Below, in pieces: positions 51,480-60,442 of a stretch of DNA of 64,000 nucleotides (position 1 is its first letter; the number at the start of each line of letters is the position of its first letter). The DNA is from Atopobium sp. oral taxon 199 str. F0494 (GTDB lineage: Bacteria > Actinomycetota > Coriobacteriia > Coriobacteriales > Atopobiaceae). Location: the NCBI RefSeq assembly GCF_000411555.1, contig NZ_KE150486.1, positions 1,054,001-1,118,000 on the forward strand, given 5' to 3'. The notes beneath the pieces were generated by a model. That model was not told where the DNA came from. It searched no databases and worked only from the letters and a program-made list of their open reading frames with translations. Both the position numbers and the translations under genes were made by a program.

Positions 51480-53276
51480 ATATCCGATGGCACCGAAGAT
51501 AAGAGCCACGCCTATCATGGAGATATTGAGAGGGGTTTCGCTCATCATCGGTCCCCCGTCAACCATACTGACAAACGATGGAAGAGCGAACAGCGCAAAG
51601 CTCACACCCAGGATAAGCATGGAGCCAAAAACGCCCACCAGTGAAGACACCATAGCTGCTATGCTGCGCTTTGTTATCTCAGTAATGTTAGTCCAGTCAA
51701 AATTGGGTCGACGCACATCAATGGCCATGCCCAGATTTGTTGCGAAAAAACAGAAACACAACGGCACAATGAAATTTCTTGCCGCCGTACCAAGAGCGAT
51801 GTTTCCCGAGATGAGCAAAATGCCATTTGTCAGCAGCAAGCCGACTAGTACATACAGCATATTTGCCACAACCTTTGAGCCAAAGACCTGCCGAGCCGTC
51901 ACCGGCATCGTCGCCATCAGCCAATTGGAATGACCCTCTATGGAAAAGGCCACCGCTGACGAACAGCTAGCTGCCACAAACATGCATATAAAATAGGTAG
52001 ACATAAGCCCGAAAATCATATGTGCAACCGGCCTAATCATACGCGCGGCGTTTATATCATCCTCGACAACCGACGCGATAAAACCGTCGACCCCGAAAAA
52101 CGCCACTACAAGGGCAAGAATTACGCAAATAATTACACCGAAGCCCAGCTGGAAAAAGTATGTCGGATACCCAAAGAGCGTACGAAACTCTTTAAGCACC
52201 ATTGCACGGAATATGCCATTTTTCTTTGTTGAAATCTGACTGGTTGCAAATTTTTTGTTGGCAGTTTGAGTCACTACAGACGCATTGACGCGATCGTTAA
52301 ATTTAGCGAGAAGCGCGATAATCAGCGCGGGAGATCCCACAGAAAGTACGATAAAAATGAAGAGACTCAGCACATTTCCCTGGGCAAAAACATTAGCTAC
52401 CAGCAGCGAAGGCACATACACGGTGCCAACGGTGTTTGCCATGCCATAGATGATTTCATTATAGTGAGTAGCAAGGTATTCAACACTTTCTCCATCGTGG
52501 CTCATCGTGCCTGAAAACCATGTCACACCTACGATATAGAGCATGGCAATCGCCATGCCGACAATACCGCCAATAACAGTATTAAAGTTTTTGAAATGCA
52601 GTTTTGCACCGAGAGCTGTAAGCGCCCATGCGAGCAAAATTGTCACTGATGTGGCTAAATTAGGCGCGAGCAAAATGGAAATCGGCACCATCAACAAGCG
52701 AAGTGGTGTTATCTCCGCTGTCGAGAAATACCCAAGATACAGAGGTAACATAGTAATGAGTGCCCAGAATATCTCCATCGAATACATAGCGCCAACGCGT
52801 GAAGCAATAACTACAGTTTTTTTAACCGGCAGCGACATAATGAAGTCATAGTCTTTGTAGCCAAACAACAGGCCATTTGACTTCGCAAACGTAAAGACTA
52901 CACCTGAAAGTGAGGCAATAAGCACGGCGATGAGCGGCACCAATTTGTCAAAGCCAAACGCGGCAAGACCCATGCCAAAGGCATACAGGTAGCCACCGAG
53001 CACAAGGATACCGATGCCGCTGGCAATAATGAGTGTCACCGTAAGCCCGTTAGCGCCGCGCTTACCATTGCGGCGACGTCCCAGCCTCTGGCTTGTCCAC
53101 ACTGCGAGCATCTGCACTTTCAAAAGAAGCCACAAAACTTTCACATCCGAAGGAAGCTTGAAAGTGGCGGAATCCGCAGGTGCAAGATCTGCTGCCGTTA
53201 CCTGTGCGGGAATAAATTCGTCTTGAGGAAGCTCATCGACTTCCTCGCCCGGTACGGGAGGTCTGGAATCGGCCAT
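51438..53276 (-). CDS. ABC-2-type exporter permease
   Basis: The 612-residue protein has a ~75-residue charged N-terminus and about twelve transmembrane helices. A motif-poor middle includes KKNGIFRAMVLKEFRTLFGYPTYF, the amphipathic elbow typical of ABC-2 permeases. The ATPase gene overlaps its start by one base and precedes it. The exported substrate is unknown. Its last eleven codons lie in direct-repeat copy 2, so the tail of the gene exists twice in the window. Confidence 0.85.
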   Translation of the reverse strand: MADSRPPVPGEEVDELPQDEFIPAQVTAADLAPADSATFKLPSDVKVLWLLLKVQMLAVWTSQRLGRRRNGKRGANGLTVTLIIASGIGILVLGGYLYAFGMGLAAFGFDKLVPLIAVLIASLSGVVFTFAKSNGLLFGYKDYDFIMSLPVKKTVVIASRVGAMYSMEIFWALITMLPLYLGYFSTAEITPLRLLMVPISILLAPNLATSVTILLAWALTALGAKLHFKNFNTVIGGIVGMAIAMLYIVGVTWFSGTMSHDGESVEYLATHYNEIIYGMANTVGTVYVPSLLVANVFAQGNVLSLFIFIVLSVGSPALIIALLAKFNDRVNASVVTQTANKKFATSQISTKKNGIFRAMVLKEFRTLFGYPTYFFQLGFGVIICVILALVVAFFGVDGFIASVVEDDINAARMIRPVAHMIFGLMSTYFICMFVAASCSSAVAFSIEGHSNWLMATMPVTARQVFGSKVVANMLYVLVGLLLTNGILLISGNIALGTAARNFIVPLCFCFFATNLGMAIDVRRPNFDWTNITEITKRSIAAMVSSLVGVFGSMLILGVSFALFALPSFVSMVDGGPMMSETPLNISMIGVALIFGAIGYVIFTDTVRRGVKI

Positions 53277-54214
53277 TACTGATCACCATCCTGATTGGCA
53301 GGTGCCTCTGGAGAAGGCGTTGTCGGCGCCGCAGGTACAACAGGTGTTGCAGGTGCAGAAGGCGCTACGGATGCGGAGGGTGTTGCTGATGCGGAAGGCG
53401 CCGCTGGCTTGACATTCTTTTCGTCAGCCGCCATATCCGCAGCCAGCTCATCTGTCACGCCAGGCGCGCCGACTTCCATGCCAAGGAAAACTTCCTCAAG
53501 TGAGGAATTACCGCGGATAGCCTCGGTTTCTCCGGCGGCCAGCAGCTTGCCTTCACGAATGATGGCGATTTTATTGCAGAGCTTCTCAACGACTTCAAGA
53601 ACATGACTGGAGAAGAACACCGCAGATCCGCGCGCAGCCAGCTCGTGCAAGATTTTTTTAAGCTCAAAGCTGGCGGCGGGGTCAAGTCCTACAAAAGGCT
53701 CGTCCAGAACAAGCAGCTTAGGCTCATGCAAGAGCGCGCTCACCAGCACGAGTTTCTGCTTCATACCGTGGGAAAAACTTGAAATCGGGTTGGCAAGAGA
53801 ATCGGTAATGCCCAGACGATTAGCGAGCACCGTGATGCGCTCGACGCGATCCTGTGCGGGAACGCCAAAGATGTCAGCGACGTAATTAAGGTATTTGATA
53901 CCGGACATAAACTCATAGATATCAGGATTATCGGGCACGTACGCGATGAGTCTCTTGGTTGCAATCGGATCGCTCACAACACTCTTGCCATCAACGTAAA
54001 TTGCGCCACCCTCAAACGGCTGCGCGCCCACGATGCACTTGATAAGTGTGGTTTTGCCCGCACCGTTATGACCGATAAAGCCATAGATATCGCCCCGAAG
54101 CACATCAAGCGTCAAATCATCAACCGCTACTTTGCTTCCATATTTTTTGGTAAAGCGCTGAACATTCAAAACAGGAGCTGCAGCACCTGCGGTTTCCGGA
54201 GCAATGCCTGTCAT
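53276..54214 (-). CDS. ABC exporter ATPase with Ala/Pro/Ser tail
   Basis: The 312-residue ATPase has IGHNGAGKTT (Walker A, about 49-58), VPDNPDIYE as Q-loop region, SFSHGMKQKL (signature), LLVLDEPFVGLD (Walker B) and SSHVLEVVEKL (H-loop). The core ends near residue 240. The last ~50 residues are Ala, Pro, Ser and Thr rich with short repeats (PSASATPSASVAPSAPATP), probably a flexible tail. It overlaps and drives the ABC-2 permease. Confidence 0.92.
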   Translation of the reverse strand: MTGIAPETAGAAAPVLNVQRFTKKYGSKVAVDDLTLDVLRGDIYGFIGHNGAGKTTLIKCIVGAQPFEGGAIYVDGKSVVSDPIATKRLIAYVPDNPDIYEFMSGIKYLNYVADIFGVPAQDRVERITVLANRLGITDSLANPISSFSHGMKQKLVLVSALLHEPKLLVLDEPFVGLDPAASFELKKILHELAARGSAVFFSSHVLEVVEKLCNKIAIIREGKLLAAGETEAIRGNSSLEEVFLGMEVGAPGVTDELAADMAADEKNVKPAAPSASATPSASVAPSAPATPVVPAAPTTPSPEAPANQDGDQ

Positions 54215-54391
54215 AATTAACCTCTCGTTAGTCTTCCATTACACGCAGAAATGCGTCATCCGAAAGCGCGTCCTCAGCGAAACCCACTGAGGAACATGAC
54301 ATTCATTCAGAAGAGAAACATCTGCTTGCATAAAAATTTTGATGGTTACGCGCACATACGTCAAGAAAAGAATTTTTGATACAGGTCAGTT

Positions 54392-55048
54392 CTACTGGCG
54401 TTTCTCATTATTTTTGTTGAGGTTACCTCGAATAAGTCCCGCAACTGTTGGGATCACGGACACCAGCACAATCCCGATAATCAGTAGCTCAAAATGTTGC
54501 TGTACGACAGGAATGCCACCAAAAAAGTACCCAAGCAAGACAAACAACGTTGACCACGTAATTCCGCCGAGAATATTGAAGATGACGAAATTGCGCCAGT
54601 GCATGCCGCCCATGCCGGCAATAAACGGGATAAAGGTGCGGATAAACGGAAAGAAACGTCCCAAAAAAATGGCCAGATGTCCCCATTTATCCAAAAAGGC
54701 TTCGCTCTTCTCCATGCGCTCAGGAGTCATTGCCTTCACCCGACCCGATGCCACAATGCGCCGGCCAAAAAAATGACCAATCATGAAGTTGCACTGATCG
54801 CCCAGAATCGCGGCGGTCCAGGTAATGCCTATCAGAACAAAGATTGAAAACCCGCCGTTATGCGCAAAGAATCCCGAAGCAAAGAGTAGTGAGTCTCCCG
54901 GCAAAAAGGGAAAGAATACCACGCCTGTCTCGATGAAAATGATGAGAAACACAAAGCCATACGCGGTAAAAGGTCCCGCAGCGATAGCCGTAGCGATAGC
55001 AGAGCGCGGATCCCGAAGTAGTGAGATAATCGCGTCAATAAATCCCAT
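54392..55048 (-). CDS. DedA-family membrane protein
   Basis: The 218-residue protein has the DedA/SNARE-associated pattern: LIIFIETGVVFFPFLPGDSLLFASG, GDQCNFMIGHFFGRR, FLGRFFPFIRTFIPFIAGMGGM, and NILGGITWSTLFVLLGYFFG, with about five helices and a re-entrant loop. DedA proteins flip lipid carriers such as undecaprenyl phosphate or phospholipids. ATG 55048 avoids overlap with the SRP RNA gene, which a longer frame would approach. Confidence 0.9.
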   Translation of the reverse strand: MGFIDAIISLLRDPRSAIATAIAAGPFTAYGFVFLIIFIETGVVFFPFLPGDSLLFASGFFAHNGGFSIFVLIGITWTAAILGDQCNFMIGHFFGRRIVASGRVKAMTPERMEKSEAFLDKWGHLAIFLGRFFPFIRTFIPFIAGMGGMHWRNFVIFNILGGITWSTLFVLLGYFFGGIPVVQQHFELLIIGIVLVSVIPTVAGLIRGNLNKNNEKRQ

Positions 55049-55128
55049 GTCATCCAATCGTTGCAGGTATACCGCACGCCTTACGGATAGCGAGAAGGCC
55101 CCGCGTACGCAGGCTTTCAATGCAAAAA

Positions 55129-55233
55129 GCGCGCTTAGCAGGCACGGATGCCCGTAAGGGACCCCTTATGGCTGCTGCCTCCCGGCCCTGACCAGGTTCG
55201 AGGTGTTACGTCACCCGTACCCGCTAAACGCGC
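55129..55233 (-). ncRNA. ffs: Small signal recognition particle RNA (4.5S type)
   Basis: On the minus strand the region contains TGGTCAGGGCCGGGAGGC and AGCAGCC, the universally conserved SRP helix-8 loop, flanked by long complementary arms (GCGCGTTTAGCGGGTACGGG at the 5' end, CCGTGCCTGCTAAGCGCGC at the 3' end). These fold into one hairpin of about 105 nt. It binds Ffh and targets nascent membrane proteins. The ends are inferred from pairing. Confidence 0.95.
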
Positions 55234-55289
55234 TGTAGATACTCTACCCTATTCAGCAAGCTTGTGCATGGCAAACTGCAAAGTTACTA

Positions 55290-56996
55290 TCAGCGGCGGT
55301 GCGCCCGGTAGTATGCAATAAGCGCCTTGGTGGACGCGTCCTGCGCCTCAAGAGCGCCATCATCGTAGAATGCCGGGGTGATTTGCTTTGCCAACTGCTT
55401 ACCAAGCTCAACGCCCCACTGATCAAAGGAATTGATACCCCACACGACGCCCTCAACAAAGGTAATGTGTTCATAGAGGGCGATAAGCTCGCCGAGAGAG
55501 CGCGGTGTCAGCTGATCGCCAAAGATTGACGTGGTAGGACGGTTACCCGCAAACACGCGCGCCGCAACCATCCATTCCGGCGTGCCTTCCGCGCGGACTT
55601 CATCGGCCGTCTTGCCAAACGCGAGCGCCTTGGTCTGCGCAAGGAAGTTGCCGAGGAAAAGCTCGTGAACATCCTGAGCGCCGTCTTTCGTAGGATTATG
55701 CGTATTGGCAAACGCGATGAAATCACAGGGGATAAGACGGGTGCCCTGATGAATCAGCTGATAGAAGGCGTGTTGTCCGTTGGTGCCCGCCTCGCCCCAG
55801 AAAATCTCACCGGTCTTGGTTGTAACAGGCGAGCCATCCCAGCGTGTAGATTTACCGTTAGACTCCATTGTCAGCTGCTGAAGATAGGCAGGGAACCGGT
55901 GCAAATATTGGTCGTATGGAAGCACCGCGTGTGAAGCTGCGCCGAAGAAATTGACATACCAGACATTGAGCAGGCCCATCAGCGCCACAATGTTTTGCTC
56001 AAGCGGTGTATTCTTAAAGTAGTTATCCACAAAGTGGAAACCACCCAGGAACTCTTCAAAGCGCTCAGGGCCATACGCCAGAGCAATCGTTAATCCGACC
56101 GCGGAATCGACCGAATAACGACCGCCGACCCAATTCCAAAAGCCAAACGTATTTTCAGGATCGATTCCAAAATCCTGGACTTTATCCAAAGCCGTTGAGA
56201 CGGCCACAAAATGCTTGCGAATAGCTTCAGCATCCTGCTGTTTTGAGCCATCGATGACGCCTGCATCGCGCAGAGCGCCCAAAAGCCAGGAACGCGCGCC
56301 GCGAGCGTTAGTCAGCGTTTCAAGTGTGGTAAACGTCTTGGAAACCACAATAAAGAGCGTGGTTTCCGGATCAAGAGAACGCGTCTTCTCGGCCAAATCA
56401 GAAGGATCAATGTTGGATACAAAGCGCACTGTCAAACCGGCGTCCGCATATGGCCTAAGCGCCTCATACACCATCACCGGACCAAGGTCAGAGCCACCGA
56501 TACCGATGCTGACGATAGTTTTGATTGCTTTGCCGCTCACGCCCTTCCACGCTCCGGAGCGTACGCGATTGCAGAAAGCGTACATCTTGTCGAGTGTGCT
56601 GCGAACGTCAGCAACCGTATCCTGGCCATCCACCACAAAGGTGCCAATCTGCGAAGCCGGCCGACGCAGTGCGGTGTGCAGTACCGCGCGATCCTCTGTT
56701 GTATTGATATGACTGCCGCTGTACATATCCGCGCGGCGCTCTTCAAGCTTCACTTCACGCGCGAGATTACACAGGAGCTCAAGGGTCTTCTCGTCAATAA
56801 GGTTCTTGGAAAGGTCAATCTGAAATTCATCCAGCATAAACGTCAGGCGAGAAGTGCGATCGGAGTCTTGGGCAAACCATGAGCGCAAGTCTATGCCAGC
56901 CTCAGTGAGCTTGGTATAGCGTGCCTGGAGAGCAGCCCACGCTTCAGTCTTAGTTGGGTCAACAGGTTTGTTTGCAGGAGCTGTCGGTGCAGTCAT
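55290..56996 (-). CDS. pgi: Glucose-6-phosphate isomerase
   Basis: The 568-residue enzyme interconverts glucose-6-phosphate and fructose-6-phosphate. It carries the Pgi signatures [55 protein letters not shown], and the C-terminal [18 protein letters not shown] with the active-site Lys. ATG 56996 follows AGGAG; a longer frame with poor codons extends upstream and is rejected. Confidence 0.95.
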   Translation of the reverse strand: MTAPTAPANKPVDPTKTEAWAALQARYTKLTEAGIDLRSWFAQDSDRTSRLTFMLDEFQIDLSKNLIDEKTLELLCNLAREVKLEERRADMYSGSHINTTEDRAVLHTALRRPASQIGTFVVDGQDTVADVRSTLDKMYAFCNRVRSGAWKGVSGKAIKTIVSIGIGGSDLGPVMVYEALRPYADAGLTVRFVSNIDPSDLAEKTRSLDPETTLFIVVSKTFTTLETLTNARGARSWLLGALRDAGVIDGSKQQDAEAIRKHFVAVSTALDKVQDFGIDPENTFGFWNWVGGRYSVDSAVGLTIALAYGPERFEEFLGGFHFVDNYFKNTPLEQNIVALMGLLNVWYVNFFGAASHAVLPYDQYLHRFPAYLQQLTMESNGKSTRWDGSPVTTKTGEIFWGEAGTNGQHAFYQLIHQGTRLIPCDFIAFANTHNPTKDGAQDVHELFLGNFLAQTKALAFGKTADEVRAEGTPEWMVAARVFAGNRPTTSIFGDQLTPRSLGELIALYEHITFVEGVVWGINSFDQWGVELGKQLAKQITPAFYDDGALEAQDASTKALIAYYRAHRR

Positions 56997-57110
56997 GAGG
57001 TCTCCTATCATTTGCGTACAGTTTAAGGATAGACCGCATGGACGTCTGAAGCTAGCACAATCAGCTTGATTGATAAAATTCGCGGGGCACCGTGTGCGCA
57101 ATGCCAAAAC

Positions 57111-57683
57111 TCAGTATGGTTCTCCAAGCGGAGGGAGCTGTTTCAGATAAGCCCAGCGAAGCTGCTTTTGATGACTGTCCCCCAGCGCGCCGGCAAAGTT
57201 GTCAAGATTTAAAAACCTCATGCCGGCAACCTCTACCACAATGCCTGCTTCTAGAAAGGCGGCTTGCGCCGTTGCCTGTTTCGAAAGCTCAAGCGCATAG
57301 GCGTTACGGATAGCGTCAAGGGCCTCATTATCGCAAATCAACACCGTTGCCGGGTCAAGCGCGGTCAGGGCTTCTCTCAGAAGCGCGAGAGCCAGCGGAG
57401 TTCCGTCCGCACCAACCGTAAGCAGCGCCGACCAATCTTCCGGAGCGTAACCAAGGTGTTCAAGCGACGCATGAAGTGCACGCCCGTCTTCGTATGAAAA
57501 AGCGGCGGTGGCCATATTGCCAGCGCCGGCAGCCACATCTTCCGTGTCAAATACGCCTTTGACGAGCGTAACGGACGAGAACGCGTTACCGGCCATCAGT
57601 ACACCAGCATCGGAGAGAGCCGACAGCTCAGCTGTCGTCTTAGCCAGATACACTTCTTTGCGCGCAGCTCTCTTTGTCGGCAC
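57111..57683 (-). CDS. Conserved-looking protein of unknown function
   Basis: I do not recognise this protein. I chose GTG 57683 (190 residues) because AAGGAGGG lies just upstream; a longer ATG start at 57764 has no ribosome site. It is soluble, with alternating hydrophobic strands and Ala-rich helices (LALLREALTALDPATVLICDNEAL), and ends in MRFLNLDNFAG and WAYLKQLPPLGEPY. The NEAL stretch recalls uracil-DNA-glycosylase-like folds, but no catalytic motif is visible. It lies between pgi and divergent thioredoxin. Confidence 0.5.
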   Translation of the reverse strand: MPTKRAARKEVYLAKTTAELSALSDAGVLMAGNAFSSVTLVKGVFDTEDVAAGAGNMATAAFSYEDGRALHASLEHLGYAPEDWSALLTVGADGTPLALALLREALTALDPATVLICDNEALDAIRNAYALELSKQATAQAAFLEAGIVVEVAGMRFLNLDNFAGALGDSHQKQLRWAYLKQLPPLGEPY

Positions 57684-57847
57684 GAACCCTCCTTCTACGA
57701 GCGTGAAATCTATCCCTTTGATTTCCCTACTATGCACGCTTTTTGCATTTCGAGCAACTCCCATGTATGACGCTGCTCATTTTGGGGATAAAGCCACTAA
57801 CGACACTATGCGAGGCTTGAACGCCACGCTCAATAGGAGGTTATATC

Positions 57848-58165
57848 ATGGCACAGCAACTCACCGCCGCAGAGTTTGACTCTGTCCTTGCGTCCGCCGA
57901 CAAGCCTGTCCTTGTGGATTTTTGGGCGTCATGGTGCGGTCCCTGCCGCGCGCTCGGCCCCATCGTCGAGCAGGTTGGCGAAGAGATGTCCGACAAGCTT
58001 TCCGTCTATAAGGTCAATGTTGACGATGAGCCGGATCTTGCCACCCGTTTCCGCATCGTTTCCATCCCAACACTCATCCTGTTCAAGAACGGCGAGCCCA
58101 TTCACACGATGATTGGAAACCTTCCTAAATCCGACTTGGTTTCTGAGCTTAACGCAAATCTATAA
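57848..58165 (+). CDS. trxA: Thioredoxin
   Basis: The 105-residue protein has the thioredoxin fold with FWASWCGPC at 25-33 (active-site WCGPC at 29-33), VDDEPDLATRFRIVSIPTL with the cis-proline, and the standard length. It reduces protein disulfides in the cytoplasm. The ATG follows AATAGGAGG. It diverges from the unknown gene, and a partial terminator separates it from the PAP2 gene. Confidence 0.96.
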   Translation: MAQQLTAAEFDSVLASADKPVLVDFWASWCGPCRALGPIVEQVGEEMSDKLSVYKVNVDDEPDLATRFRIVSIPTLILFKNGEPIHTMIGNLPKSDLVSELNANL

Positions 58166-58244
58166 GCTATTACTGTAAGTCTTTTGCCAGTTCCCGATGC
58201 CTGTGTGCTTCCGCGTCCGGCAGTTGGTAAAATGGAGTTACCGC

Positions 58245-58278
58245 GGCGGCACGTCATTGCGGCGTGTCGCCACTTTTT
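58245..58278 (+). terminator. Terminator-like hairpin after thioredoxin
   Basis: GGCGGCACG (58245-58253) pairs with CGTGTCGCC (58263-58271), allowing one G-U pair, and TTTTT follows at 58274-58278. The T run touches the ribosome site of the PAP2 gene, so read-through may set PAP2 expression. Confidence 0.6.
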
Positions 58279-58292
58279 AGCGAGGAGTACCC

Positions 58293-59093
58293 GTGGCAGA
58301 CATGAAAGACAAGCGCTCGATCAGACAAACAGAGGTTTTTGAAGACGATAGCCTTCCAGACAGCACTTCTGAGCTCGTCATTTCAGATGCCGAGAAGACC
58401 GGACAGCTGAAAGGCGTTCGCTGCCGCATAGTTATGGCCAAACTCCGGGCAAGCATTTCGGTAGGTATTCTCGTAGCCGCCGCTGCAATCTTTGTCTTTC
58501 TGCTCATCGATGTAACTGCCGGAGACGTTATTGGTCTTGATCGTTTTGCCTACCGTCTCTTCGTCATCCATCTGCGTACTACGTGGCTCACGGGCATCAT
58601 GGAAGGATTTTCGGGCCTTGCAAGTCCCGTGACCGTTGTCGTTATGCTCATTGTCGTCGCGGCGTTTGCTCCGGGACCTAACGTTGGTCGTCTCGCCTGT
58701 ATCAACCTTGTAAGCGCGCTTGCCGTAGACCTGATATTCAAAGCTATCGTGCAGCGCCCGCGCCCGGACGGCTTTCGCCTGGTCGCTGAAACAGGATATA
58801 GCTTTCCTTCGGGCCATTCCATGTTTTCTATGGCGTTCTACGGCTTTCTTATCTGGCTGGTATGGCACTACGAGAAGGACAATCTGCAAAGGTGGCTCTT
58901 CTGTCTTTCTTTTGCCTTCATCATTATCATGATTGGCGTCAGCCGTATCTATCTCGGCGTGCACTACGCCTCCGACGTCCTCGGCGGCTATTCCCTTGCA
59001 CTGGTATGGCTGGTGCTCTTCACAAAGCTCATGGTCCCCGCGCTCATACGAAAACCGCACGACAAAGACGCCACGCCTCAACGACTTCAGTGA
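58293..59093 (+). CDS. PAP2-family membrane phosphatase
   Basis: The 266-residue protein has a ~50-residue charged cytoplasmic N-terminus, six transmembrane helices, and the three PAP2 motifs: KAIVQRPRP, SFPSGHSM and SRIYLGVHYASDVLGG, with the catalytic histidines. It probably removes phosphate from undecaprenyl pyrophosphate or phosphatidate at the membrane. The start is GTG after GAGGAG. Confidence 0.9.
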   Translation: MADMKDKRSIRQTEVFEDDSLPDSTSELVISDAEKTGQLKGVRCRIVMAKLRASISVGILVAAAAIFVFLLIDVTAGDVIGLDRFAYRLFVIHLRTTWLTGIMEGFSGLASPVTVVVMLIVVAAFAPGPNVGRLACINLVSALAVDLIFKAIVQRPRPDGFRLVAETGYSFPSGHSMFSMAFYGFLIWLVWHYEKDNLQRWLFCLSFAFIIIMIGVSRIYLGVHYASDVLGGYSLALVWLVLFTKLMVPALIRKPHDKDATPQRLQ

Positions 59094-59102
59094 CAGGCGA
59101 CG

Positions 59103-59621
59103 TTAGTGACGGCCAAATAAACGCGAGGCAAGTTCCCCAAATCCTGATTGATTGTTCAGCTGAATGATTTCCGCCTGCACGACTTTTTTGGCGGTATCGT
59201 CAACAATAACGCGCCCCATCGTCGGACCGCCTCCGCCACGCGGAAATGAAGGGCTCCCGGGATTCATGACAAGCGCATGGGTCCACTCGTCCTTCTCGAT
59301 AAATGGCCGATGCGTGTGGCCGCAAACAGCAATGTCACACTTGGTCAAATCAAGACGCTCTCGATAGTGGCAGATTTCCCATTTGAGGCCGCTCTCGAGG
59401 AAAAACACCTTCTTGCGCACCATGGGGCCATAGTCATAGGCGAAATCATTATTGCCCAAGCACATGCGCACAGGCGCAATCTCCTGAAGCTTCTTATAAT
59501 CTTCCAGCGACGTCATGTCGCCGGCGTGCACAATGTAATCAGCACCCTGGAGCTCGTCAAGCAGCTCAGGCGATAAATACCCATGCGTATCGGAAATAAC
59601 ATCATATCGTACGAACGCCAT
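59103..59621 (-). CDS. YfcE/MJ0936-type metallophosphoesterase
   Basis: The 172-residue protein has the calcineurin-like motifs VISDTHG at residues 6-12, HAGDMTS, LGNND and VCGHTHRP, followed by NPGSPSFPRGG. It is a small Mn-dependent phosphodiesterase, usually active on model phosphodiesters or cyclic nucleotides. ATG 59621 is preferred because SDTHG normally lies within the first dozen residues. It converges on the PAP2 gene. Confidence 0.88.
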   Translation of the reverse strand: MAFVRYDVISDTHGYLSPELLDELQGADYIVHAGDMTSLEDYKKLQEIAPVRMCLGNNDFAYDYGPMVRKKVFFLESGLKWEICHYRERLDLTKCDIAVCGHTHRPFIEKDEWTHALVMNPGSPSFPRGGGGPTMGRVIVDDTAKKVVQAEIIQLNNQSGFGELASRLFGRH

Positions 59622-59692
59622 ATATATTCTTTCTGCCAGTTCTGGCATAGTGTAGCGGTTGCAGCCTATTGTGCAAAGAGCTTTCCTCGCGC

Positions 59693-60406
59693 TTAAAGGC
59701 CAAGCGCGCGTTTGAGAGCTACCACACGACGGCGCGAAACCGAAATGTGTTTGTCCTCAAACCCCTGAATCGTGAGCTGAAGAATACCAGCTGAGATGAC
59801 TTCCACATCTTCAACATACTCTAAATTCACAATATAACTACGATGAATGCGGAAAAATCCGTGCGCCGCAAGTCTGTCCTCCAGTTTTTGGAGCGAAATC
59901 GTCGAAAGGAACCGGTCGTTTTCCGTATAAATGCAGGAGTAGTCGTCCTTTGCCTCAATAAAGCGTATCTGGTCAATGGGCACGAGGACCTTACTGCCGC
60001 TCTTAATGACGGGAATGCGCTCAACGCTTGGTGGCGGAACCTGCGGTTTAAGGCGTTCAGCAACCTTTTCCAACGCCTGACTCAGCCGATCCGTCTCAAC
60101 CGGCTTCATAAGATAGTCGACCGCGTTGACGCCAAAAGCGTCTAGGGCGTATTCGCTATACGCCGTAACAAATACAATCTGCGGAGGATTTTTCAGTTTG
60201 TGAAGAGCTTCGGCAAGTTGCATGCCGTTGGTCTTGGGCATAGAGATGTCCAGGAACATGACATCAACACGGGTTTCCATGAGCTTCTCGACAGCCTCCC
60301 GTGCACTTGTCGCCTCGACTATCATGTCAATAGAGCCAGACTCCTCGAGTAAAAACCTAAGCTCTGACCGGGCCGGAGCTTCGTCATCAACAATCATCGC
60401 ACGCAT
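59693..60406 (-). CDS. LytTR-family response regulator
   Basis: The 237-residue regulator has a receiver domain (VDDE at 6-9, phosphoacceptor Asp53 in FLDISMP, Lys near 104) and a C-terminal LytTR DNA-binding domain (about 130-235; FIEAKDDYSCIYTEN, FFRIHRSYIVNLEYVE). It follows the histidine kinase gene by 36 bp, so they form a two-component pair. LytTR regulators often control cell-wall, virulence or nutrient-sensing genes. Confidence 0.93.
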   Translation of the reverse strand: MRAMIVDDEAPARSELRFLLEESGSIDMIVEATSAREAVEKLMETRVDVMFLDISMPKTNGMQLAEALHKLKNPPQIVFVTAYSEYALDAFGVNAVDYLMKPVETDRLSQALEKVAERLKPQVPPPSVERIPVIKSGSKVLVPIDQIRFIEAKDDYSCIYTENDRFLSTISLQKLEDRLAAHGFFRIHRSYIVNLEYVEDVEVISAGILQLTIQGFEDKHISVSRRRVVALKRALGL

Positions 60407-60442
60407 ATAAACCCCCTATCGCCGCGTGAAAGACGCGGCGTC

